From contig JAHDGO010000050.1 in the NCBI GenBank assembly GCA_020627605.1, positions 1 through 6,016 on the forward strand: a stretch of DNA of 6,016 nucleotides, read 5' to 3'. The stretch's first letter is position 1. Each line of letters opens with the position of its first letter. This document shows, piece by piece, positions 1-6,016 of the stretch. The translations under genes were made by a program, and so were the position numbers. Below the pieces are notes generated by a model, which was not told the DNA's origin, searched no databases, and worked only from the letters and a program-made list of their open reading frames with translations. Origin of the DNA: Yoonia sp. GTDB lineage: Bacteria > Pseudomonadota > Alphaproteobacteria > Rhodobacterales > Rhodobacteraceae.

Positions 1-948
1 GGGGTAGGCAAGGCGACACTGGCGTGGAAAATCGCCACATTCCTGCTGGCGGGGGAAGAGGCCGGATTATTCGGCGACCCGACGCTGGATGTCGCCCCTG
101 ACCATCCTGACGCAAGACTTGTCCAAGCTGGCGCGCATCCGCGCCTCAGCGTCATCCGTCGCCCCTGGAATGACCAGACCAAAAAGCTGCGTGCCGAAAT
201 CACCGTGGACGCGGTGCGCAGTCTGAAACGCTTCTTCCAGATGTCGGCCACGGATGGTGGCCGCCGCGTCGTGATCGTGGATGCTGCAGACGAGCTGAAC
301 CGCAACGCGGCCAATGCGATCTTGAAAGAGCTGGAAGAGCCGCCAGCCAACGCGACCCTGCTGCTGATCGCGCATCAACCCTCGCGCCTTTTGCCGACGA
401 TCCGGTCGCGCTGTCGCGAGCTGCGCTGCGCGCGATTGTCGCCTGCGGACCTGCAAAAGGCGCTGGCGCAGGCCGGTCATCCCTCCGACCAAAGCGAAAG
501 CCTTGCAACGCTTGCTGGCGGATCGGCAGGCGATGCGATCAGGCTTTTGAACCATGATGGTCTGGCGCTTTATGCCAGCCTGATCAAGCTGTGCGAAGGC
601 TTGCCGCATATCGACCGCCCGGCGGCCCTGCGCCTTGCGGACAGCTGCACGGGCCGTGGTGCGGATGTCCGGTTCGGCATGACATTGGACCTGATCGACC
701 TCTTTTTGTCCCGCGCAGCCCGTGCCGGTCTGATGGGAGAGCCCGCCGCCCAAGGCGCCCCCGGAGAGGCGCGTCTATTGGCCCGCCTTGCCCCGGATGA
801 TCGCGCCGCACGCCGCTGGGCGCAGCTGCAGCAGGACCTCAGCGACCGGTCGCGCCATGGCCGCGCGGTGAACCTTGACCCTGCGGCGCTGATCCTTGAT
901 ATGATCTTCAAGATAGAAGAGACGGCGCAAGGTGTCGCCGCAGCCTGA
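1..948 (+). CDS. holB: DNA polymerase III subunit delta' (5' end cut off by window)
   Basis: Delta' is the stator subunit of the DNA polymerase III clamp loader, which opens the beta clamp and loads it at primed sites. The window opens inside the P-loop: the first codons read GVGKATLAW, the end of a Walker A motif, so roughly 45-50 N-terminal residues are missing (estimate from family length). In-window codons 90-98 give VVIVDAADE, the Walker B region, followed by a helix resembling the clamp-loader LN..ANAILKxLEEPP signature. Codons 135-138 give RSRC, the sensor/arginine-finger SRC motif. No cysteine occurs before that motif, so the four-Cys zinc module of the E. coli protein is absent; I believe this is common in alphaproteobacterial homologues. 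The remainder is the helical C-terminal collar domain, ending at a TGA. The in-frame GTG at 205 is internal, because homology continues upstream of it. It heads the run with tatD, whose start lies 10 bases downstream. Confidence 0.93.
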   Translation, partial: GVGKATLAWKIATFLLAGEEAGLFGDPTLDVAPDHPDARLVQAGAHPRLSVIRRPWNDQTKKLRAEITVDAVRSLKRFFQMSATDGGRRVVIVDAADELNRNAANAILKELEEPPANATLLLIAHQPSRLLPTIRSRCRELRCARLSPADLQKALAQAGHPSDQSESLATLAGGSAGDAIRLLNHDGLALYASLIKLCEGLPHIDRPAALRLADSCTGRGADVRFGMTLDLIDLFLSRAARAGLMGEPAAQGAPGEARLLARLAPDDRAARRWAQLQQDLSDRSRHGRAVNLDPAALILDMIFKIEETAQGVAAA

Positions 949-958
949 AAGCCGCGAG

Positions 959-1747
959 ATGACCCAAGCGACACTCGTCGACAGCCATTGCCATCTGGAT
1001 TTTCCCGACTTCGACGCAGAGCGCGACGATGTTGTCGCGCGTGCGGTTAACGCAGGCGTGGCGCGCATGGTGACGATCTGCACACGGTTGCGGCTTGAAC
1101 CGCAGGTGCGTGCCATCGCGGAAAAATACACCCCAGTCTACTATGCCGCAGGCACCCACCCGATGAGTGCGGCGGATGAACCCTTGGCAACGGTTGAAGA
1201 GCTTTTGGCGCTTGCAGACCACCCGAAGTTCGTGGCCATCGGCGAAAGCGGGCTGGACTATCACTACACCGCCGAAAGCGCAGAGATCCAACAGCAATCC
1301 CTGCGCGTCCACATCACGGCGGCGCGTGAAACCAAGCTGCCGCTGATCATCCACGCCCGCGCGGCGGATGATGATATGGCCCGTATCCTGCGCGAAGAAT
1401 ATGATCAGGGCGCATACACCTGCGTCATGCATTGCTTTTCCAGCAGTGCAGCGCTCGCACGCGCGGCACTTGATATGGGCTTCTACCTGTCGATGTCTGG
1501 CATCGCTGCCTTCCCCAAAAGTCAGGCGTTGCGCGATATTTTCGCGGCAGCCCCTGTCGACCGCGTCCTGGTGGAAACCGACAGCCCCTACCTTGCTCCG
1601 CCGCCCTATCGCGGGAAACGGAACGAGCCCGCCTATACCGCCCACACCGCCCGCGTCGGGGCAGAGGTGTTCGGATTGTCGTACGAGGATTTCGCCGCGC
1701 AAACGACGGCAAATTTCGATCGGCTCTTCTGGAAAGCTGCCCCATGA
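959..1747 (+). CDS. tatD: TatD family metal-dependent hydrolase/DNase
   Basis: TatD proteins are cytoplasmic metal-dependent TIM-barrel hydrolases of the amidohydrolase superfamily. Characterised members are 3'-5' exonucleases/DNases linked to DNA repair and turnover. The 262-residue product has the usual length. Visible metal ligands are H10 and H12 in DSHCHLD, E96 in GESGLDY, H132 in IIHARA, H158 in VMHCFS and D208 in VETDSPYLAPPPYRGKRNEP, the family's C-terminal signature. I chose the ATG at 959 because DSHCHLD then begins at residue 8, as is normal. An in-frame GTG at 932 would add nine residues and overlap holB by 17 bases. The Shine-Dalgarno before 959 is weak, which fits translational coupling to holB 10 bases upstream. 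The stop overlaps the next start as ATGA. The older twin-arginine transport name does not imply a role in secretion. Confidence 0.93.
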   Translation: MTQATLVDSHCHLDFPDFDAERDDVVARAVNAGVARMVTICTRLRLEPQVRAIAEKYTPVYYAAGTHPMSAADEPLATVEELLALADHPKFVAIGESGLDYHYTAESAEIQQQSLRVHITAARETKLPLIIHARAADDDMARILREEYDQGAYTCVMHCFSSSAALARAALDMGFYLSMSGIAAFPKSQALRDIFAAAPVDRVLVETDSPYLAPPPYRGKRNEPAYTAHTARVGAEVFGLSYEDFAAQTTANFDRLFWKAAP

Positions 1748-2550
1748 CGGACCAGATCAGCTTTCGCATACTGGGCTGTGGGTCGTCTGGCGGTGTGCCG
1801 CGTCTGGGTGGGCTTTGGGGGGCCTGTGACCCCACCAACCCCAAAAACATCCGCAGGCGCTGTGCGCTGCTGGTCACGCGGACCTCTGGTGATCAGGCCA
1901 CCCGCGTGTTGATCGACACCGGCCCCGACATGCGGGCGCAGTTGCTGGACGCCGGCGTCGGCACACTGGACGGGGTGGTCTATACGCACAGCCACGCAGA
2001 TCATGTGCACGGGATTGATGATCTGCGCATGGTGGTTTTCAACACGCGGCAACGCCTGCAGGTCTGGGCTGACGGGGATACCAGCAACGACCTGCTGGGG
2101 CGGTTCGGCTATGCTTTTGTGCAGCCAAAGGGGTCATCCTATCCGCCGATTTGCGAACTCAATCCTATCGACGGCGATTTCACGGTCAGCGGGGCAGGGG
2201 GCGACATAACCCTGCGCCCGTTTGAGGTGGAACACGGTCGGATCGAGGCGCTGGGTTTTAGGATCGGCGATGTGGCTTATCTGCCTGATGTCTCAACCAT
2301 CCCAGAGACATCATGGGCCATGCTGGAAGGCCTCGACACCTGGATCGTGGACGCGCTGCGCCGCGATCCACATCCGACCCATTCGCATCTGGCCAACACG
2401 CTCGACTGGATCGCGCGCGTGGCCCCCAGACAGGCGGTGCTGACCAATATGCACAACGATCTGGATTATGCGACCGTCGCCGCCGAAACACCTGACCATG
2501 TCCACCCGGCCTATGACGGGATGACGCTGACCTTCGATCTGGCCCGGTAA
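1744..2550 (+). CDS. MBL-fold metallo-hydrolase, PhnP-like
   Basis: This 268-residue protein belongs to the metallo-beta-lactamase fold hydrolases, in the branch that includes PhnP (a phosphoribosyl cyclic phosphodiesterase) and is related to RNase Z-like phosphodiesterases. An N-terminal LGCGSSGGVPR (residues 10-20) is typical of this branch. The strand IDTGPD (57-62) precedes the metal motif THSHADH (81-87), which supplies H82, H84, D86 and H87. Further likely ligands are H164 (VEHG), D182 (LPDVS) and H237 (MHNDL), and the PTHSH segment at 211-215 is also characteristic. There are enough ligands for a two-metal centre. The start overlaps the tatD stop as ATGA, with an SD-like GGAAAG at 1731-1736, seven bases upstream. 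No phosphonate (phn) genes are nearby, and this gene commonly follows tatD in alphaproteobacteria, so I do not assign the name phnP. The substrate is unknown; a cyclic or small phosphodiester is a reasonable guess. Confidence 0.88.
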   Translation: MTDQISFRILGCGSSGGVPRLGGLWGACDPTNPKNIRRRCALLVTRTSGDQATRVLIDTGPDMRAQLLDAGVGTLDGVVYTHSHADHVHGIDDLRMVVFNTRQRLQVWADGDTSNDLLGRFGYAFVQPKGSSYPPICELNPIDGDFTVSGAGGDITLRPFEVEHGRIEALGFRIGDVAYLPDVSTIPETSWAMLEGLDTWIVDALRRDPHPTHSHLANTLDWIARVAPRQAVLTNMHNDLDYATVAAETPDHVHPAYDGMTLTFDLAR

Positions 2551-3479
2551 TGGCCGCCCTTCTGGATGTCATCCTGCCGGTCTTTTTGGTGATCGGCTTT
2601 GGCTATCTGGCAGTCTGGAAGGGGTATTTCAGCGACGCTGGCGTCGACGGGCTGATGAAATTCACCCAAGGTTTCGCCATACCCTGCCTGCTGTTTCGCG
2701 CGATCTCGACGCTTGATCTGGGGCAGAACTTCGACACTGGCCTGTTGGGCAGCTACTACCTTGCCGCCTTTGCCTGTTTCGTCATCGGGCTGCTGGGCGG
2801 GCGGTACATCTTTGCGCGCGACTGGGAAGACAGCGTCGCCATCGGCTTTTGCTGCCTTTTCGCCAACTCGCTGCTGCTGGGGTTGCCCATCACAGAGCGG
2901 GCATATGGCGTCGGCGCGTTAGAGGCGAACTATGCCATCATCGCGATCCATTCGCCGTTCTGCTACGCCGTCGGCATCACCGCGATGGAGATCGTGCGCA
3001 ATCGCGGCGGCAGCCTGGCCGCCTTGCCGGGCAAGGTGCTCAACGCGATGTTCCACAATGCACTGATCGTGGGGATCAGTCTGGGCTTTGTGGTGAACCT
3101 TGGCGGCATTCCATTGCCGGATGTGCTGACCGACGCACTGGATCTGATGGTGCGCGCGGCGCTGCCGGCGGCACTTTTCGGATTGGGTGGTGTGCTTTAT
3201 CGCTACCGGCCAGAAGGGGACATGCGCACGATCATGTTTGTCGTCTTCGTGTCGCTGCTCGTGCAGCCGCTCTTGGTCTGGGGGCTGGCGTGGATGAATG
3301 ATCTGTCAGACGCTGCATTGCGCTCTGCCATTCTGACCTCTGCCATGGCGCCGGGGATCAACGCCTATGTCTTTGCCAATCTCTACGGGCGCGCGCGCAG
3401 AGTTGCCGCATCTTCCGTTCTGATGGCAACGGCACTGTCGATCCTGACGGTCTGGCTCTGGCTGGCGGTGCTGCCCTAG
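2550..3479 (+). CDS. AEC family transporter (auxin efflux carrier / malonate permease-like)
   Basis: A 309-residue, strongly hydrophobic inner-membrane protein of the AEC (auxin efflux carrier) family, a group of secondary transporters in the bile acid/Na+ symporter-like fold. About ten membrane segments can be read, near residues 4-22, 38-54, 68-87, 96-114, 124-146, 168-186, 197-216, 226-247, 258-278 and 287-307. The repeat arrangement shows a helix break at FANSLLLGLP (104-113) in the first half and SAMAPGINAYVFA (264-276) in the second; such crossover sites carry the substrate path in this fold. Characterised bacterial relatives move dicarboxylates such as malonate, but the substrate cannot be read from this sequence. 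The ATG shares one base with the preceding TAA (TAATG) and has no good Shine-Dalgarno, so it is probably translated by coupling to the MBL-fold gene. No malonate-decarboxylase genes are present, which argues against naming it mdcF. Confidence 0.88.
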   Translation: MAALLDVILPVFLVIGFGYLAVWKGYFSDAGVDGLMKFTQGFAIPCLLFRAISTLDLGQNFDTGLLGSYYLAAFACFVIGLLGGRYIFARDWEDSVAIGFCCLFANSLLLGLPITERAYGVGALEANYAIIAIHSPFCYAVGITAMEIVRNRGGSLAALPGKVLNAMFHNALIVGISLGFVVNLGGIPLPDVLTDALDLMVRAALPAALFGLGGVLYRYRPEGDMRTIMFVVFVSLLVQPLLVWGLAWMNDLSDAALRSAILTSAMAPGINAYVFANLYGRARRVAASSVLMATALSILTVWLWLAVLP

Positions 3480-3763
3480 ACGCCTTCGACCAGCACGATC
3501 ATGCTGTCGGAATTGTCGCGGCGGATCTGCGCCACCTCTTGATAGGCGGGGTCGTTGTACATCGCCTTGGCTTGCTCAAAATCATCGAATTCAAAGATGA
3601 CGTGGCGGTCAAATTGCGGGCCTTCAGGCTCTTCCGATCTGCCGCCCCGGGCCAGCGGGCGACCGCCATAGCTTGCGATGATTGGCGTGTCTCTGGCCAC
3701 GTATTCCTGATAGGCTTCGGGATTGGTGACGCTGACATGGGCGATGACGTAGCCTTTGGGCAT
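3476..3763 (-). CDS. DUF1330 domain-containing protein
   Basis: A 95-residue protein that is essentially a single DUF1330 domain, a small ferredoxin-like alpha/beta barrel fold whose biochemical role is not established. Features typical of the family are KGYVIAHVSVTNPEAYQEY (residues 3-21), the YGGRPLARGG strand (32-41), the conserved FEFDDFEQAKAMYNDPAYQ region (57-75) and the terminal IVLVEGV (89-95). The ATG at 3763 is preceded by AAAAAGGA with seven bases of spacing, which fixes the start well. The same frame stays open upstream as far as an ATG at 3889, but that longer form would have its start next to the Fur-like box. The gene converges on the AEC transporter gene with overlapping stop codons and diverges from sitA across 165 bp. 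No signal peptide or membrane segment is visible, so the protein should be cytoplasmic. Any link with metal uptake is only positional. Confidence 0.85.
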   Translation of the reverse strand: MPKGYVIAHVSVTNPEAYQEYVARDTPIIASYGGRPLARGGRSEEPEGPQFDRHVIFEFDDFEQAKAMYNDPAYQEVAQIRRDNSDSMIVLVEGV

Positions 3764-3867
3764 GATGCGGTCCTTTTTGTCTGTGCTGGCCTGATCAAGC
3801 CCGAGTTCGCGCAGATTGTCGAATCCGTGGCGCGCGCCCTTGCCTAAGTGGTCTTCAAGCCTATAGT

Positions 3868-3882
3868 TGCGAATAATTCTCA
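3868..3882. promoter_or_regulatory. Fur-family operator, probably Mur/Fur (7-1-7 inverted repeat)
   Basis: The 15-mer TGCGAATAATTCTCA is an inverted repeat of two 7-base half-sites around one central base. Six of the seven positions pair, with half-site TGMGAAT. This is the layout of classical Fur-family boxes (TGATAAT-N-ATTATCA) and resembles the Mur/Fur sites reported upstream of Mn-uptake genes in alphaproteobacteria. It is centred 54 bp before the sitA start codon and would overlap the -35 end of the promoter suggested here. The expected action is repression of the sit operon when manganese (or iron) is plentiful. Which Fur-family member binds is inferred from the manganese-type transporter downstream. 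Confidence 0.65.
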
Positions 3883-3916
3883 TAAGCATTCTATTCTTGT
3901 GTGGATCAGAGATTGA

Positions 3917-3922
3917 AAGGAG
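3917..3922 (+). promoter_or_regulatory. Shine-Dalgarno deciding the sitA GTG start
   Basis: AAGGAG lies six bases before the GTG at 3929. It is the strongest ribosome site in the window and selects this GTG over the in-frame ATG at 3947, which would remove the positively charged start of the signal peptide. Confidence 0.8.
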
Positions 3923-3928
3923 AACGGG

Positions 3929-4819
3929 GTGAAATCTGCCAGGGTGATGTTGGCTGTGGTCGTATCTGTGCTGCTTGCGCAGGGCGCACAGGCGCAAGAG
4001 GACAAGTTCAAGGCGGTGACAACATTCACCGTGATCGCCGATATGGCGCAGAACGTGGCGGGGGACGCCGCCATTGTTGAAAGCATCACCAAGGCCGGTG
4101 CCGAAATCCACGGCTATCAGCCGACGCCGCGCGACATCATCCGCGCGCAGGATGCTGACCTGATCCTGTGGAACGGGCTGAACCTTGAACTGTGGTTCGC
4201 ACAGTTCTTCGGCAACCTGTCTGATGTGCCCAGTGTGACGCTGACCGACGGCATCACCCCGATGAGCATCACATCAGGCAGCTATGAAGGCAAACCAAAC
4301 CCGCATGCCTGGATGAGCGTCGAGAGCGCGCTGATCTATGTCGACAATATCCGCGACGCCTTTGTCACCCATGACCCTGATAATGCAGAGACTTATCGCG
4401 CCAATGCCGAAAGCTACAAGGCAGAGATCACGGCGACGATGGCCCCTTTGCGCGACGCCATTCTGAACGTACCCGCAGACCAGCGCTGGCTGGTCAGCTG
4501 CGAGGGGGCGTTCAGTTATCTGGCGCGCGATTTTGAGATGCAGGAACTCTATCTCTGGCCGATCAACGCCGATGCGCAAGGCACCCCGCAGCAGGTGCGC
4601 CGCGTCATCGACACTGTGCGCGAGAATAACATCCCTGCGGTTTTTTGCGAAAGCACCGTCAGTCAGGCCCCGGCAGAGCAGGTGGCCCGCGAAACCGGCG
4701 CGCGCTATGGCGGTGTCCTCTACGTTGACAGCCTGACGGCGGCGGACGGCCCTGTGCCGACCTATCTGGACCTGTTGCGCGTCACCGCTGAAACCATTGC
4801 GGCGGGGCTGACCGAATGA
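3929..4819 (+). CDS. sitA: Manganese/iron ABC transporter, periplasmic binding protein (SitA type)
   Basis: This is the periplasmic metal-binding lipocalin-unrelated cluster A-I binding protein of a SitABCD/YfeABCD-type importer, 296 residues long. It starts at a GTG and has a signal peptide: basic MKSAR, a hydrophobic core to about residue 16, and an AQA site suggesting cleavage after A22. There is no lipobox cysteine, so it should be soluble in the periplasm. The likely ligands are H61 (EIHGYQ), H126 (NPHAWM), E192 (CEGAFSYL) and D267 (YVDSL). Their spacing of 65, 66 and 75 residues equals that recalled for YfeA and MntC. A Glu as third ligand, and the absence of a His-rich loop, favour Mn(II)/Fe(II) over the Zn(II) of ZnuA. 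The phrases [14 protein letters not shown] (207-220) and [15 protein letters not shown] (269-283) are typical of SitA. It heads the operon behind a Fur-like box, and its stop overlaps the sitB start as ATGA. Confidence 0.92.
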   Translation: MKSARVMLAVVVSVLLAQGAQAQEDKFKAVTTFTVIADMAQNVAGDAAIVESITKAGAEIHGYQPTPRDIIRAQDADLILWNGLNLELWFAQFFGNLSDVPSVTLTDGITPMSITSGSYEGKPNPHAWMSVESALIYVDNIRDAFVTHDPDNAETYRANAESYKAEITATMAPLRDAILNVPADQRWLVSCEGAFSYLARDFEMQELYLWPINADAQGTPQQVRRVIDTVRENNIPAVFCESTVSQAPAEQVARETGARYGGVLYVDSLTAADGPVPTYLDLLRVTAETIAAGLTE

Positions 4820-5685
4820 ATCCTGACAGCGGGATCGCATCGCGCGACGTTACGGTAACCTATCGCAACGGGCACACCGCCTTGCGAGACGCAAGTTTTG
4901 AGATCCCCAAGGGCACAATTGCGGCCCTCGTCGGCGTGAATGGCGCCGGCAAATCGACCCTGTTCAAGGCGATCATGGGCTTTGTCCCCGCCGCCAAGGG
5001 CGAGATTTCGGTGCTCGGGATGCCGGTGGCCGCCGCATTGCGCCAGAACATCGTGGCTTACGTCCCGCAGGCAGAAGAGGTCGACTGGACCTTTCCGGTA
5101 CTGGTCGAGGATGTGGTCATGATGGGGCGTTTTGGCCATATGGGATTTTTCCGCAGACCAAAGGCGGCTGATCATGCTGCCGTCACCGATGCGCTTGCGC
5201 GGGTCAATATGACGGAATTTCGCGACCGCCAGATTGGCGAGCTGTCCGGCGGCCAGCGCAAACGCGTCTTTCTGGCGCGCGCGCTGGCGCAACAGGGGCA
5301 GGTGATCTTGCTGGATGAACCCTTTACCGGCGTCGATGTGCAGACCGAAGACGCCATTGTCGCCCTGCTGCGCGACCTGCGCGACGAGGGGCGGGTGATC
5401 ATCGTCTCGACCCACAACCTCGGCTCTGTTCCTGAATTCTGCGACCGCACGATCCTTGTCAAGCAGACCGTGCTTGCCTACGGGCTGACGGAAGAGGTGT
5501 TTACCCGCGAAAACCTTGAACTGGCCTTTGGCGGCGTGTTGCGCCACTTCGTGCTGGGCGGGTCTGATCTGCATGATGATGACGACAGCCGCCAGATCAG
5601 GGTGATCACCGATGATGAACGGCCCTTTGTTGTCTACGGCGACGATGATGCCCCGGCCCCTGCACGCGAAGAGACCACAGAATGA
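4816..5685 (+). CDS. sitB: Manganese/iron ABC transporter, ATP-binding protein (SitB type)
   Basis: The cytoplasmic ATPase that drives metal import through the SitC/SitD permease. All ABC motifs are intact: Walker [10 protein letters not shown] (40-48), Q-loop Q85 in [10 protein letters not shown], signature LSGGQ (143-147), Walker B VILLDEP (163-169) with catalytic E168, and H-loop H200 in STHNL. The segment [15 protein letters not shown] (102-116) after the Q-loop is characteristic of SitB/YfeB ATPases and probably contacts the permease. The ATPase core ends near residue 245. It is followed by an unusual acidic tail (251-289) with a DDDD run, a DDE and a DDD, 14 of whose 39 residues are Asp or Glu. 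The start overlaps the sitA stop and the stop overlaps the sitC start, both as ATGA, so the three genes are translationally coupled. Confidence 0.93.
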   Translation: MNPDSGIASRDVTVTYRNGHTALRDASFEIPKGTIAALVGVNGAGKSTLFKAIMGFVPAAKGEISVLGMPVAAALRQNIVAYVPQAEEVDWTFPVLVEDVVMMGRFGHMGFFRRPKAADHAAVTDALARVNMTEFRDRQIGELSGGQRKRVFLARALAQQGQVILLDEPFTGVDVQTEDAIVALLRDLRDEGRVIIVSTHNLGSVPEFCDRTILVKQTVLAYGLTEEVFTRENLELAFGGVLRHFVLGGSDLHDDDDSRQIRVITDDERPFVVYGDDDAPAPAREETTE

Positions 5686-6016
5686 CGCTGCTGCTGGAAC
5701 CCTTCGGTTACAGTTACATGTTCAACGCCATGTGGGTCAGCGCGCTGGTGGGGTGCATTTGCGGGTTTCTGTCGGCCTATCTGATGCTAAAAGGCTGGTC
5801 GCTGATCGGTGATGCGCTCAGCCATTCCATCGTGCCGGGCGTGGCGGGGGCCTATATGCTTGGCCTGCCATTCGCGCTGGGGGCGTTTGTGGCCGGTGGT
5901 CTGGCCGCAGGGGCGATGCTGTTTCTCAACCAGCGGTCAGGCCTGAAAGAGGACACGATCATCGGGCTGATCTTTACCTCATTCTTCGGGCTGGGCCTGT
6001 TCATGGTGTCGCTCTC
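5682..6016 (+). CDS. sitC: Manganese/iron ABC transporter, permease (SitC type; 3' end cut off by window)
   Basis: The first 111 codons of an ABC-3 family inner-membrane permease that forms, usually with a second permease SitD, the channel for Mn(II)/Fe(II) uptake. The start is the ATG overlapping the sitB stop (ATGA), with a modest AAGAGA upstream. Readable membrane segments lie near residues 13-36, 50-61, 63-82 and 93-111. Between the first two is [18 protein letters not shown] (36-53), the strongly conserved ABC-3 motif, whose D44 and H48 are the polar residues usually proposed to line the metal path. The soluble loop NQRSGLKED (83-91) and the helix [18 protein letters not shown] are typical of SitC. 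The reading frame is open at the right edge; a full protein would be around 280-300 residues by family expectation, and sitD is expected to follow. Confidence 0.92.
   Translation, partial: MTLLLEPFGYSYMFNAMWVSALVGCICGFLSAYLMLKGWSLIGDALSHSIVPGVAGAYMLGLPFALGAFVAGGLAAGAMLFLNQRSGLKEDTIIGLIFTSFFGLGLFMVSL

Larger units (their letters stand above)
3764..3928. other. Divergent intergenic region between the DUF1330 gene and sitA
   Basis: These 165 bp separate two divergently read starts, so promoters for both must lie here or inside flanking coding sequence. The part nearest sitA (about 3855-3900) is AT-rich compared with the rest of the window and holds the Fur-like inverted repeat. A weak sigma-70-like pair for sitA may be TTGCGA (3867-3872) and TATTCT (3892-3897), although the 19-bp spacing is long. 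On the other strand TATAGG (complement of 3860-3865) could act as a -10. Both are guesses. The part nearest the DUF1330 gene (about 3764-3855) is GC-rich and open in the DUF1330 frame. No tRNA, riboswitch or terminator structure was recognised. Confidence 0.6.

Noticed and set aside
67..753. A 228-codon open frame on the - strand opposite holB
   Set aside because: It is antisense to a clearly conserved gene, has low-complexity Arg/Ala/Gln-rich content and no recognisable domain; long antisense frames are expected in GC-rich DNA.
205..948. holB starting at the GTG at 205
   Set aside because: The same frame is open to the window edge and encodes the Walker A end and conserved clamp-loader sequence upstream, so the gene is truncated by the window and does not start here.
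908..1702. A 264-codon open frame on the - strand opposite tatD
   Set aside because: tatD on the + strand has all family ligands. The antisense product shows no domain, and its length follows from codon bias of the + strand gene.
3829..3838. Palindrome GGCGCGCGCC in the divergent region
   Set aside because: It is a short perfect GC palindrome with no loop and no T-run, expected by chance at this base composition, so it is neither a terminator nor a clear operator.
3539..3847. A 102-codon + strand open frame across the DUF1330 gene
   Set aside because: The - strand frame matches a known domain and has a good ribosome site. The + strand frame has no recognisable family or start signal.
3862..3900. 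Zur (zinc) operator upstream of the importer
   Set aside because: The AT-rich patch does not contain the GTTAT...ATAAC type dyad I would expect for alphaproteobacterial Zur, and the binding protein ligands are of the manganese type.
4762..5574. A 270-codon open frame on the - strand opposite sitB
   Set aside because: sitB carries every ABC motif. The antisense translation is His/Gln/Arg-rich without motifs, so it is a shadow.
1..6016. Mobile element, CRISPR array, RNA gene or defence system
   Set aside because: No terminal repeats, transposase or integrase motifs, spaced direct repeats or tRNA/rRNA folds were seen, and all long coding regions are housekeeping or metal-transport families.

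Overview
The window is about 6 kb of GC-rich DNA from an alphaproteobacterium, most likely a member of the Rhodobacterales (Roseobacter/Rhodobacter group). This placement is inferred from three things: the order holB, tatD, metallo-beta-lactamase-fold hydrolase; the SitA/SitB/SitC protein sequences; and the codon usage. I recognised the families by their motifs and did not run a search.

Left block (1-3479, + strand): a tightly packed four-gene run. The 3' part of holB (DNA polymerase III delta') enters from the left edge. It is followed after 10 bases by tatD (metal-dependent DNase/hydrolase). A PhnP-like MBL-fold hydrolase then overlaps tatD by ATGA, and a 10-helix AEC-family transporter overlaps the hydrolase by TAATG. 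The spacing implies one transcript with translational coupling, although the products belong to unrelated processes (replication, nucleic-acid or phosphoester hydrolysis, membrane transport).

Middle (3476-3928): a small convergent gene on the - strand encodes a 95-residue DUF1330 protein, and its stop codon overlaps that of the AEC gene within a shared CTAG. Between its start and the next operon lies a 165-bp divergent intergenic region. It contains a near-perfect 7-1-7 inverted repeat of the Fur-family type, 54 bp upstream of the next start codon.

Right block (3929-6016, + strand): the first three genes of a SitABCD-type manganese (possibly also iron) ABC importer. They encode a periplasmic binding protein (sitA), an ATPase (sitB) and the first part of a permease (sitC, running off the right edge), joined by ATGA overlaps. 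The binding-protein ligands are His-His-Glu-Asp with the spacing of Mn/Fe-type cluster A-I proteins, not of ZnuA. With the Fur-like box, this points to Mur/Fur-type metal repression.

No RNA genes, mobile elements, CRISPR arrays or long repeats were seen, and there is no gene-free stretch longer than 165 bp. Most of the window is ordinary core-genome content. The most useful points for follow-up are the operator in the divergent region, the coding-like sequence in frame upstream of the DUF1330 gene, and the acidic C-terminal tail of SitB. I found no convincing undescribed system.
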